From Heliocidaris tuberculata (lineage: Eukaryota; Echinodermata; Echinoidea; Camarodonta; Echinometridae): a DNA stretch of 64,000 nt. Numbering within the stretch: position 1 is the stretch's first letter; every line of letters begins with the position of its first letter. A program made the translations under genes and the position numbers. Shown here piece by piece: positions 11,344-21,242 of the stretch. The stretch spans positions 3,828,541-3,892,540 of the forward strand of contig CM046845.1 in assembly GCA_025618425.1 (NCBI GenBank), read 5' to 3'. Under the pieces are notes generated by a model. The model searched no databases. It saw nothing but the letters and a program-made list of their open reading frames with translations, and had not been told where the DNA came from.

Positions 11344-11589
11344 GTAGGGGGATTGTCAGAGGGATATATAGCAGATACAAAAAACTAAAGCTTAGGTATG
11401 AAGAAAAAAAAAAAAAAAAAAAAAACATGTATATATATTATATATGTATATGTATTTATATTGAATGACAGAAAAAAAAAAAAAAAATCTGTATTTTTTC
11501 AGATTAAACGTCTCGAGAGTCCTGTGAGGGGAGAGGGTTCAGAAATTGTACGGTTAAAAATCAGCGAGAGGAAGCTGTACCAAGTGTGT

Positions 11590-12046
11590 TCACAGTGCAT
11601 CTAAGTCCGCCGTGCAGCGAATCACTTTATTTATCGTTTTTCCGTTGGTGGCTTTAATCTTCGCTATCACACGACCATCACTCGACCACGCTGCTTCAAC
11701 GGAGCTTTTCTTAAGTGCAACACTGAGAAGTTTTTGATTTGCTTTTGTTAGGTCTTCTTGTATGACGACACCGGTTCCTTTCAAAGCACGTCGATTAGAA
11801 ATCACCGCCTTACGGGTTCGATAAGAGACGAATTTCACAATGATAGGGCGCGGCCACAATTTCCCCTTTCTTTTGGTAGGAGGTTTGGTGGGGTCCCACA
11901 GGGCTATAGACAGGGCTATTGAAATTGTCTTGAGTTGATTTTTCGAAAATAGTTTTTATCGTGTTAATGAATGATGAGAGAAATACATTGCCCATTATGG
12001 ACGACGAGAACTTTTCATATACCTGTGTATATCTGTCTATCCCCAT
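11590..12046 (-). pseudogene. LINE ORF1 remnant (RRM-like/C-terminal domain)
   Basis: Frames spanning 12046-11810 and 11961-11590 together resemble the ORF1 nucleic-acid-binding protein of CR1/L2-type LINEs. The second part reads RPIIVKFVSYRTRKAVISNR and RALKGTGVVIQEDLTKANQ, followed by the DGRVIAKIKATNGK segment and a stop at 11590. The upstream part (MGIDRYTQVYEKFSSS) is in another frame, so a frameshift near 11900 is needed to join them. The usual coiled coil upstream is missing. The gap 11344-11589 is A/T-rich with two poly(A) tracts and no coding signal. Confidence 0.72.
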
Positions 12047-13150
12047 CTCTCACAAACGTAGTAAGTTATTTTCCCTCCAGCCATTGATCACATTTTCTAA
12101 ATAATGAAGAAGCACCAACGACTCCACCGAGCACAGATATTTACGTGGGGGCAAATACCATCAACCCCGTGCCGCCCGTGTCAGAATGAGTATGAACAAA
12201 TTGAAATGTGGATATTAGATTTGAACTCTTTGAAGCAAACTCGTATTGATAAAAACGAAAATTAATATGCCAGAATTATTCCTACCGCGTGCGAATAAAG
12301 TTAAAAAAATAATCTCTATGAGAAATAATTTGCGAATGATGTGTTTATAATGAGACTGGTGTGAAATTCTATGATGATAATTCATTCTAAAGAAGAACAA
12401 ATACGACTTCATCGTGAAACGAAGAAAAGATACCTTATGATTTTTGATGAGGATTCGCAAAGAAAACATGAAGGCCTATTTATTCAACTATTCATCTAAT
12501 AAACCGAACGTTAATTTCATTATTGAATACTTATATCACATTTCCTGAGATCTCTACCTTATTGATTACTAAAAATACAAAGGTTAAAGTTCAAGTTTAC
12601 TACACTAGCACCATAAAGATGATAACATCAAAAACATAAACAAATACAAATGAATGCACATGCAATATATACACATAAAGACATACTTAGGTATTAGTGA
12701 AAATAAATTAAATTTAGAATGTAGGGACTGGCAGAAGCCGAAGGCACGTGGGGGTATACCTTCTTGATAAGTGAATCGTGCTAAAAAATTATATGTTTAT
12801 AGCACAATTTTTATTTTTGTATTTTCATCCGTAGATGCAAACGGCTTGAACGTAATATCGTGGAGGAAGTCATCTGAAGATATGTGTATTTGCTGAGATC
12901 CAGGAGGCCATTATTAAAATTAACTCTTTTTGAATTAAGTGATAAACGCCACTCTGCCTCTCAGCAGATACAATGAATCATCCCACATTTTGCTAGTGCA
13001 AGTGTATTTTATTTGAAAACACTACCAACATGACATACGTATAAATATATTATTAATTTGTATCTTGATGGATATCATGAGGAAGAAAACAATGAATTAG
13101 GATGAACTACAAGTCCGTTACAGTCATCATTGTACAATATCACACTAAGA
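12047..13150. other. Intergenic, nothing recognised
   Basis: AT-rich sequence upstream of the LINE. No exon-like frame, RNA gene or repeat terminus was recognised. The LINE 5' end could lie a little way into this interval. Confidence 0.5.
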
Positions 13151-13338
13151 AATTAGGGTGCAGACCGTTGGTACAATGGCAGCACCCTTTAGGGAGCAGA
13201 CTTGAACCTTTTAGGGTGCATATGTGCACCCCTAGGGGGTTCAAAATTTGCACCCCTGTGTGGGGTTCAAAATTGCACCCCAGTATAAGGTGCATTTTTT
13301 CATCCTCTGGGTTCATGTCTGCACCCTAAAGGGTGCAT
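13151..13338. mobile_element. GGGTGCA-rich inverted-repeat element
   Basis: Bounded by TTAGGGTGCAGACC on the left and GTCTGCACCCTAAAGGG on the right, which are inverted copies. The interior repeats AGGGTGCA/TGCACCCC words many times in both orientations, so the element behaves as a degenerate tandem and palindromic array. No coding capacity and no clear target duplication. Confidence 0.65.
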
Positions 13339-13768
13339 CGTCGATGGCAATCGATCACCATTTCCTCCTCTACACAGCTTAACATCAAACAATAAGAAGT
13401 TATTGCCGATATTTCATAATTCACGCACGAATGGAACACAGGCAGTAATGTACACGGCATGAGGGGACCTCGGTGAGATCCATCGAGCCATGCTCGGGGA
13501 CGTCTACAGTGCGACAGCTCGTTATACTCATACAACTTAAAAAGCTGAATCTTGTACTCCACTATCTATTCATATAAATCAGTAGAGTAACAGTTAGTAA
13601 AACTAGCACTTTCACTTAAAATGATATAATCCCGACTGAATTATCAAATGTAACCACGTATTCTTATTCAAATAACTTTTCTGACAAAGAAACTATCAAA
13701 ATGAGCCATGATAAACTCTCCATATAATTTGAATATGCGATTCATGAAAATTTTCCTGCCTTAAGCCC

Positions 13769-14072
13769 CAGTGGCGGATTTAGGGGGGGGGCACACCCGG
13801 CCCGTGCCCCCCCCCCCCCATTTGGAAGAAAAGCATGCATTGTGACCCCCCCCCCCCCTCTTTTAGAACGAAAAACTTTTTTTTTTTTTGCTTGTCAGAG
13901 AATTACGGAGGGGAACTGGACCCTCATAACCCCCCCCCCCCCCCTACTGGGCGACTTTTCGAGAGCTGGCGAGACCAAAAAAATACGGGTCTCCCTCCAA
14001 GCAGTTTCCAAAAGTTGACAAACCTGCATTTGTGTCCCCCCCCCCCCCTACAAAATCCTGGATCCGCCCCTG
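13769..14072. mobile_element. hAT-type MITE with 8-bp TSD
   Basis: The element runs from CAGTGGCGGATTTAGG to CCTGGATCCGCCCCTG (inverted ends) and is flanked by an exact 8-bp duplication TTAAGCCC (13761-13768 and 14073-14080). An 8-bp duplication with CAG-type ends is diagnostic of hAT. The 304-bp interior holds five poly(G)/poly(C) tracts and no transposase. The frame across it is composed largely of proline codons from the C tracts and is not a gene. Confidence 0.92.
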
Positions 14073-14107
14073 TTAAGCCCTACAAGTACCGATACGTCAA
14101 TTGCTGT

Positions 14108-14340
14108 CAGCCTCACTATGAACATGGCGAACAAAGAAGCGGACAAAATATACAGCTCCTCATTGTACCTTCCACAGTTGCTCTGGTAGACATGTCACAT
14201 GCATATTCACCTGTTCTACATATTTTTACATGATAGCAATGAAGGGATGTTCTTTTGTCTACCAGAGCAATTGTTGAGGGTACAATGAGGAGCTTTACAT
14301 TTTGTCCGCTCTCTTTTGTCATCGTGTTCATAGTGCCTGC
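14108..14340. repeat. Inverted repeat, arms about 85 bp
   Basis: The left arm (14108-14192) contains AGCTCCTCATTGTACC and TTGCTCTGGTAGACA; the right arm (14256-14340) carries the same blocks inverted, with GCGGACAAAAT shared. Identity is high but imperfect, and the loop is about 63 bp. It begins 28 bp after the TSD of the hAT MITE. It could be a foldback MITE or a local inverted duplication. Confidence 0.8.
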
Positions 14341-16473
14341 AAGCCGGTTTATGTTGGTCTTTGCGCGATTACTCTCTTGAAACACGTCATTACGGAGATT
14401 TTTAATTTTAGCAAATTTACGACACAAGCTGATCGAAATGGATTTATTTTTTCTTTTTCTAACTCATTTAATTTATATCCTTTTGAATACTTAGTCTTAC
14501 TTCAAGAGATATGTGTCAACAATGCTGGTGTGGGTATTCATGCAAAGACTAATACTTCTGATCGAAGGGTGCAGGATTCAACCTTGCACAATTTTGAACC
14601 CCAGTTTTATCAAAATAAGTGTTAAATATGAGGAAATCGAAGAAGAAAAAAATTAGGAGCTAATCTGCTGCCATTATTTCTTTTGAGACATAGAGGATCT
14701 TAATATCCTAAATCGAAGCATTGTACTCTTGAAATGAAAGTGGATGTCCCGTGAGGCTCCTAAACGTATATATCATCCCAAAAAGATCTCACCTCAACGG
14801 GATGTAGTCTATTCTCAGTCAGAATAACTCTCTTCCTATCAGATACTGTATTAAGATAAGTGTTGTAAAATTACGATCGTTACAAATGTACTTCCCTAAT
14901 GAAGAAATATGAACAAAATTTGGATTATCGAATTCTATAAATTGGCTAAAATCCTAAAATGTTACATTCGCTTTTATTTTGTTCATTACACATGACCTCT
15001 ACACAATAAAATGTGTGTGTTTATCAATATATTCCTCTGCAGGGTAACGTACATCGACTGGTAAACTTTTTTTTTTCAAGTTGGGGGGGGGGGGCAGGGG
15101 GAGGAGGAATCATCCGCCTACGATAGATTTCTTTATAAAAAAAATTGATTAATGTGATTATTTGACGCATTATGTTACCATGCATCGGCAGTCCAATGGA
15201 TCAAGTATACGTTATATTCGTGCTTAAACATCAAAATAAGTTGAATATAATCATCAAACTGGCAGGAAACATCGTATCGATCACGTTCGTACTCAACATA
15301 GTTGTAAACAACCTTGGCGCTAAATGCGTGTAACTTGTTGTTTGTTTGAAAAGCCTTTGTAAGCAGACTAGCGATAAAGCCAATCATCCAACGAGCAATC
15401 ATCCTACCTTTACCTCGACCGAGGCTATTTCCAGCCTTCGTCAGCCAAAAATAGCCATCCGGGAGCCGAGCTATCGAGCACTGGGTAGGATTGCAGCCGC
15501 GATCTGCCCCTCTCTTCATATTTACAAGAGCGCTGGGATGACGCTACCAAAATAGACTCTCTAAATTTAGATCCGCTGCATCAAAAAATATCCCACCACG
15601 TAAACACGGTTTGACGGGAAGTAAACATCCCTGGAAAAATATAATCGTAATGGAAAAATATAATTAATCTCTTAAGTAAAGATGGGATTATTCAATTGAC
15701 TTTGATATGATTTTGTTTACTCTCGCGTCTAGACCCTGTCAAAAAAGAAAACGTAATTTCCAAAACAAACATTGGCTGATTGGCGTGCGGCCTAAGCGGA
15801 TGGCTTCGTTCATTCTAATCCGTGTATACTCAATGGAGTCTCGAAAATTAATTTCAGCTCATGATGATTATTTCCGCATTGCAGTTTTAACCCTTCAAGT
15901 TTACCATTAGTGATACCGTATATAAAAACAAATGGCGTACATCATTAGTGGTAGCAAGAGAGTGAACGCTGATACAGGCCTGTTTTTATTATAAGGTGCG
16001 CTAACCGCAATACAATTTCATTTACCCATCCAATAGCATTAGCGAATATAGGTATAAAGACAGGCCGGTAGGTGTCCTACATTTATTGTAGGCCTAAAGA
16101 AATTGCTGTGATAATCCTCGCTACGCCTTTTGAAAGTCGGGGACTTTGGTACATTTCCCCCCCTAATGACAACATCCCCCCCCCCCCACCCTTGTGTCAA
16201 AATTTTGTCCCCTTCTAGCTATTATAGTGTTTGATACGCCTCAATAATGTTTTATGACGTAAGTATAGCATAAATAGTTGTCAGTGGTAAGCCGATATTC
16301 GGTATATCGATTGTGTTATATTTTCCTTTACGATGGTCACAATCATACCTCTATAAAAATATCAGACGTGACAGTTTTCATTATGTATACTCTATAACGA
16401 ATATTTTTATTTTCGAGTTTGTTTATAAACTTCCCATACTAATGGGTAAATACATTCAGAAAGTGAAATAGGT
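14341..16473. other. Intergenic, no recognised gene
   Basis: Contains a poly(G) tract at about 15084-15096 and a poly(C) tract at about 16176-16187. A 114-codon minus-strand frame (15175-15519) has mixed composition, but no domain was recognised and no splice or poly(A) signal was found, so it is not called. Confidence 0.45.
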
Positions 16474-16479
16474 TTTATT
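16474..16479 (-). promoter_or_regulatory. Candidate poly(A) signal AATAAA
   Basis: AATAAA on the minus strand lies about 114 bases beyond the stop codon of the candidate terminal exon at 16593-16733, a normal distance for a short 3' UTR. Alone it would mean little in AT-rich DNA; its value is in combination with the exon. Confidence 0.4.
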
Positions 16480-16592
16480 AATCCAACATTTTGTGCATTA
16501 ATCCGAAACTGCTTTCATTCCAAATATCATTCACTCCAACCCTTACAAAAAAAAATAAGAAAAAATACATAACAAACGAACTTCTCTCATTT

Positions 16593-16733
16593 CTATAACT
16601 TTAAGTCCAAACCGCGCTTCTTATATACCTTGAACGCTTCTTCACCTCCTCGACGAGTTTTCATTTCAATCCAATCTAATTTCGAGATATGAGATGCGCA
16701 GCATCTTAGATTCTCGTCGAAGATATGAGATAG
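16593..16733 (-). CDS. Candidate terminal exon of a host gene
   Basis: On the minus strand a long pyrimidine tract ending CTTTCTCTTTCACAG (a strong 3' splice site, 16734-16762) is followed by a 46-codon open frame. It reads LSHIFDENLRCCASHISKLD, then WIEMKTRRGG, EEAFKVYKKR and GLDLKL, and ends TAG at 16593. The composition (W, charged residues, no low complexity) is unlike the noise ORFs nearby, and AATAAA follows at 16474-16479. I do not recognise the protein. Upstream exons would lie at higher coordinates; none was identified with confidence, and a retroposon sits at 17048-17496, which would be within the upstream intron. Confidence 0.42.
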   Translation of the reverse strand, partial: LSHIFDENLRCCASHISKLDWIEMKTRRGGEEAFKVYKKRGLDLKL

Positions 16734-17047
16734 CTGTGAAAGAGAAAGAAAAAAAAGATATTAAAAACCTGTGAATCCGAGCCAAATTCAATCGACTGAT
16801 GTAACATCATACCTAACATACCACTTATCAACTGCATTCTAGGAAAAGAAAATGAATTAAAGAAGAAAACAAGAGTGATACTAGAACAGGTGTGGTATCA
16901 AAAATAGAAGCAGAGAAAGAAGAAATTATTTTATTTAACAAGTAATATTGTCAATTGGATGAACTCTTCGATAGTAAGTGAACGTTATTTACATCGAAAG
17001 GGTGGCCCGTGTTCACAATTTGAGCGTTGTCAGCATTATTAGGCATT

Positions 17048-17496
17048 AGGTGCCTACTCTCAACCACTTTCGTAATTATCTTTTGTCGTTTGAATCTGTT
17101 GAACATTACATTGCACAAAGGAAAGGCAACTTAGCTATGCATGCTGGTAAATGGACCAGCATTTTGAATTTTATTAAGGGTCAATAAGAACAGGAGGTTG
17201 TTTGTTCCAATATGTTATAATTTTCCCTTTCCGGCCAGGTGCCTGCTCTCTATATGTTATTTTTTGTTTCTGGTATACATTGTTTTATAATTTTGATTTG
17301 TTGTTGTTGTTGTTGTAATCTTACATAATTTCTAGTACAGAAATTGACAAGTCAGTCGTTGTTGATTTTCTATGTATGTTTAAACATACATAACGTCATT
17401 TATATTTTATTATATGATCCGTCATACTGTTGATGTTATGTTATGTTTTATATGAAATGCAAAGGATCAATAAAGCAAGAATTACCAAAAAAAAAA
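17048..17496 (+). mobile_element. Poly(A)-tailed retroposed sequence with 11-bp TSD
   Basis: The segment ends GATCAATAAAGCAAGAATTA, then CC and a poly(A) run, and is flanked by exact direct repeats TATTAGGCATT (17037-17047 and 17497-17507). A poly(A) signal, poly(A) tail and roughly 11-bp target duplication are hallmarks of LINE-mediated insertion. The body has a GTT-type microsatellite near 17300. No protein was recognised, so it may be a 5'-truncated LINE 3' UTR, a SINE or a retroposed mRNA 3' end. Confidence 0.8.
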
Positions 17497-17507
17497 TATT
17501 AGGCATT

Positions 17508-18164
17508 GCTTTTATATATTGCTCAATTGAAATAGAATAGTAAAAATAAGCAAATCTCTTTCTCCTCTTTTAATTCCACATTGCTACGACACAAAAGTCC
17601 AGAAAATACCAGAAACGAATAAAACAGTTAAATTATTTGACTTTATTTATTTTATTTACAGTTATTCATCAGGCAAAGTTTAAAAAAAAATGATCTATAC
17701 AATTATTAACAAAAACTTACAGTACATCGGCTGGGAGAACTCATTTTGAATAATCCATAAAATATAAATCCAGGTTACGAGTCCAGACGGTTCTTGCGAT
17801 GTAGTACATAAAGTGTGCTGTGAGAAAAAGTAACGTAATACCTGAATAAAAACACATATGCAAAAAAAAAAAAGGTACAAAAGCTGTCCCAAAGAATAAG
17901 GAAGATTCCAGAAGGATAATGGATGTAGATTAAAATTACAAAGAATTTCCAAGATTATTCAGGAAGACATCGATGTTGATAACGATGTCACACACGACGT
18001 CGATAATAGTGTTGAACGAAGTGTTAATGTTGTCAGATACAATGTCGAAGTCAAAAAATGATGTCAAAGACTATGTCCCCGATGATCTCCAAAGGTTGCT
18101 TCAAGATGTTAGTCTGGATATAAATCTATAAATTCTAATTCTGTTTGTGCAAGCGCCCAGCTTA
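17508..18164. other. Intergenic, nothing recognised
   Basis: AT-rich; a GATGTCGAT-like degenerate repeat is visible at 17965-18110. No gene evidence. Confidence 0.45.
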
Positions 18165-18362
18165 TGTAGAATCTCAACAACGGCCCGAAATACTGGAACT
18201 CACCATGGACCTACTATGAACTCACCAAGCAGCGACATAATCAACTCCCAAAGTCTAAACGGTTTCAAAAGCAAGTTGAAAAAACATCTTCTTCACCTAC
18301 GCAGTGAATTCAAACTGAGCGAGCAGGACCCATCTCTATTTGTCTCTCTCTATCAGACTTAG
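18165..18362 (+). pseudogene. LINE RT C-terminal scrap
   Basis: The plus-strand frame reads MNSPSSDIINSQSLNGFKSK followed by LKKHLL and ends YQT plus stop. It matches the C-terminal tail of CR1/L2/Jockey-group reverse transcriptases, normally WNSLPxDI...SLNxFKxxLKxHL. Upstream of it the tail is scrambled (CTCACCATGGACCTAC and ACTATGAACTCACC look like a small duplication). It is a 5'-truncated dead copy. Confidence 0.7.
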
Positions 18363-18375
18363 GTTTTTGAATTGT

Positions 18376-18830
18376 AAAGTTGAAGGATGTACAATTTATT
18401 GGAAGAAATTTTTGTGACATTCTCTGAATAATTTTCTTTAAAAATATTGCTCTGAATATTTAATGAGACCACAGGTGTCCATCCGTGTTCATGATGGGGG
18501 GGGGGGGGGTGTGTAAGGGGGTATCCCCCTCCCACAACAGGGACTTTTTCAAAAATCTGTCCATAAAACTTGCATGTTAGAGCATCGCAAAATGGTTATT
18601 AATATAAAAGAAGGAATGTACGGATCTACGCCAATGGACGGAACCCCTTATCTGAGAATAACAATGCGAGCGAACGAACTTTCTTCGATATTTTTGCATT
18701 GAAATTATGGCATTTCTTATTTCCTTACTTCTAATCAGTGATGGAACATTAATGACAATGGACAGAAAAAGTTAAAAGAAAAGTATTCAGAGAAATGTCA
18801 ATGAAATGTTTAAAATGATTTTTTTTCTAT
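18376..18830. mobile_element. Diverged copy of the 60.4-61.1 kb foldback family
   Basis: AAAGTTGAAGGATG, CTCTGAATAATTTTC and CTGAATATTTAATGAGA match the left arm at 60385-60560. CATTAATGACAATGGACA matches the centre, and AAAGAAAAGTATTCAGAGA plus ATGTCAATGAAA match the right arm. A poly(G) tract (about 18496-18509) has been added and the arms are more eroded. It starts 14 bases after the LINE scrap. Confidence 0.6.
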
Positions 18831-20770
18831 CGATGCGTCTATTGTGACGTCATCGGATGATAAAACTTTTAATGCACTGGATTTGGTTACAGGCTGAGGA
18901 AATGAATTTATAACATAATTGTATTCTTTTGGAGAACTAATCCAAACCAACAAACATCAGAGAGATAAAAATTGAAGAAATCAATATATACGACCTTTGA
19001 AATATCAGTACCTCTCTTATCCCACTTTAAGCTTGTTGGATTTTTCAGTCCCGTCATCTATAACAAAGGTTTTTTCGAGACCCTGGATAGAGTGTAACAT
19101 ACTACTCAAATACAACCACAAGGTTAGACGAGCAGTCAGCGCGGAGGGAGAAGAACTAATTTTCTTGTCAGACGACAGAGTGCATTTGATTCCGCACACG
19201 TACAACACACGGGGCACTTTGATGGGAAAGTGCACACACACGCGTTCGCTGTTTATATTCACACAAGCTGTAGGCACCCCACCCGCACACATACATCGCA
19301 CGTACTAACCCTCCCGCACTCACTCACACACGCACCGCTGTATACGAACCGTCCCACTGTACCATACACATGAAGGAAAGGGAGAAAAGGCGCCAAAAAA
19401 TGGCATGCATTGCGAGCATCGCTCATGCGCCCTTGTTTCTCATAACTATTTAGCGCTGCTCGGGACACTGGCAGAGGCATGAGTGGCTGGGATAATATTT
19501 CAGGCACCCTTACTCTGAATACGAGAGCGATCGCATTATTATACCCCAGCTAGGCTGCCTCAATGTGTTCAGATCTCACTGAGATCCGACACGCTTTAAA
19601 CACATCTCGCAGAAATCAGCGGCTCATTTCAAATCAAAGCTCTTGATCCGTCTTGATCTATTTCAATCAGATAGTCTGGATTTCCCCCCTCAAGGACTGT
19701 GATCATTTTGTGTGCCTGGATCGAAAAACGTTGCTTACTCTGACCTCGGATTGTATTATTTGATGATCACTATGGAATAGGCTACATTGACACAGGTTAG
19801 CTTTGTTTACCTTTTCCTAATGTCGGTTAGTATCCATATACTCTTTGGGTTTCTAGTCATGTCGTTTGCAACTTGTTTCCCTCAGATATTTAACGATAGT
19901 ATTTATTTCCAATAAGATTTTTATTATTAACGTACATTTTTTTTTTGTTGCTCTTTTACTTTCACATATATTTGTTCGCCATTCAGCTACCTCTAGCTCA
20001 GAGTAAAAATCGTTTTTCACTAAATACGTTTTCGCATTTATTTGTCCGAACGATGGACAGAATATTTTATTGACATGAATATCATAAAGCTTTTTAACCA
20101 GAATCTTTTTCCTTTTTATAGCTCAAACTGCATCAAAAAGTGAACACCTTTGAGCTTTGAAGAGAGAGAGAGAAAAAAAATTGTTTGTAATAATTATCTT
20201 TTCTTTATTACTATCTATGCACGCTCCAGCGAAGCGCAATTATGAATTTCGAGGCTTGAATCAAGCCTCCTATGGAGGCATTTTGTCATGAATAACGAAC
20301 ACTTTTAATAACACTGGTAAAGAAATGAGTCACTGTCGGGACAGATCGCCTTCTTATTGTGGTAACCCTCACACATTACCAGTACTCGTCCTCAAGCTCA
20401 ATCTTATATGCATATCTCACACGAGCGGCCGGGCGAAGAAAAGGGAGAGGATAATCTCATTAAACGTCGGTTTATTCAAGTTCATAACAACAAGCCTTGA
20501 TCCAAGGCAAGGGGGGGGGGGGGGGGGGAGTCACTTAGGATTAAGTTTGTGTCTTATGCTTTCGAAATACTTGCCCCCCTTAGTAGCAAATCCGTGCCAA
20601 CATGAAGATGATTTGTCTGGTACATGATTAAGTGTATGGATTTATAATCACATTTTGTTTTTAGTACGTAAAAAAGTTGTAGCAATAAAAGTAACAGTTA
20701 GAAACCAAAAGAATATACTGAGTTACTAAACAGAGCATTTTCTTCTGTAGCATGTTAAAGCATCATTCTT
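18831..20770. other. Intergenic, possible regulatory CpG-richer patch
   Basis: Positions 19130-19560 are richer in CpG than the surroundings and include CACGCG, GGCGCCAAAAAATGG (resembles an E2F site) and TTTAGCGCTGCTCGG. No TATA box, exon or start codon with coding support was identified. A poly(G) tract lies at 20512-20528. No gene is called. Confidence 0.3.
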
Positions 20771-20775
20771 TCCAT

Positions 20776-20781
20776 ACAGAA

Positions 20782-20806
<25 letters not shown>
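20776..20806. repeat. (TA)n microsatellite
   Basis: Pure alternating AT over about 30 bp. Confidence 0.9.
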
Positions 20807-20813
<7 letters not shown>

Positions 20814-20865
20814 AACAAACACATACTATTCACTAGCTACACACAGTCTTAATACTTGTACCCAA

Positions 20866-20969
20866 ATCGGGAAGATCCTGATGAAGGGCAGGTGCCCGAA
20901 AGCTTGGTCATAATCGTTGTGGTATATATAGTCTTGCAACGGCCCTCTTCGTAAACCACTTTTTTCGAT

Positions 20970-20975
<6 letters not shown>
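20866..20975 (+). ncRNA. Hammerhead-like motif of a Penelope-like element
   Basis: CTGATGA (20878-20884) is followed by a GGGC-AGGT-GCCC hairpin and GAAA (20898-20901), the two conserved boxes of a hammerhead ribozyme core with stem II between them. AGCTTGGTC follows, where canonical copies have ACGTTGGTC, so stem III is probably damaged. Hammerhead motifs of this layout are known from Penelope-like retroelements. The downstream text up to the (TA)n array (GTCTTGCAACGGCCCTCTTC, then GTAAACCACTTTTTTCGATC) would be the rest of the repeat. Cleavage activity is doubtful. Confidence 0.45.

Positions 20976-20978
<3 letters not shown>

Positions 20979-21031
<53 letters not shown>
20979..21031. repeat. 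(TA)n microsatellite
   Basis: About 52 bp of pure alternating AT directly after the Penelope-like fragment. Further (TA)n arrays lie at 21108-21122 and 21184-21236. Confidence 0.92.
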
Positions 21032-21037
<6 letters not shown>

Positions 21038-21179
21038 CAATGCATGGCAAACGCTTCTATAGCAGTTTTCTTTCGATTTGTTAGAGCCAATACATGAAAG
21101 CCTTAAGATATATATATATATATAAATATATCTGGTTTGGTCTATAGCGTAAAGTGCTCAATGTCTACGCAGAGCAATG

Positions 21180-21183
<4 letters not shown>

Positions 21184-21236
<53 letters not shown>
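21184..21236. repeat. (TA)n microsatellite
   Basis: About 52 bp of pure alternating AT. The Ile/Tyr repeat ORF through it is an artefact. Confidence 0.92.

Positions 21237-21239
<3 letters not shown>

Positions 21240-21242
<3 letters not shown>

Larger units (their letters stand above)
6286..12046 (-). mobile_element. CR1/Jockey-group LINE, interrupted
   Basis: In minus-strand order this holds an ORF1 remnant, a PHD-finger ORF, an AP-type endonuclease, a reverse transcriptase, a short 3' UTR and a TAAA-type tail (6286-6320), as expected for a CR1/L2/Jockey-group non-LTR retrotransposon. A younger TTAA-flanked DNA element (7542-9037) interrupts it. Without that insert the LINE is about 4.3 kb. 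The 5' end is not defined; the ORF1 similarity fades near 12046 and the element may be 5' truncated. Clade assignment between CR1, Crack and Daphne-like groups is uncertain. Confidence 0.88.

Noticed and set aside
15175..15519. 114-codon minus-strand ORF with mixed composition
   Set aside because: No recognised domain, no splice or poly(A) context, and its length is not exceptional over 64 kb.
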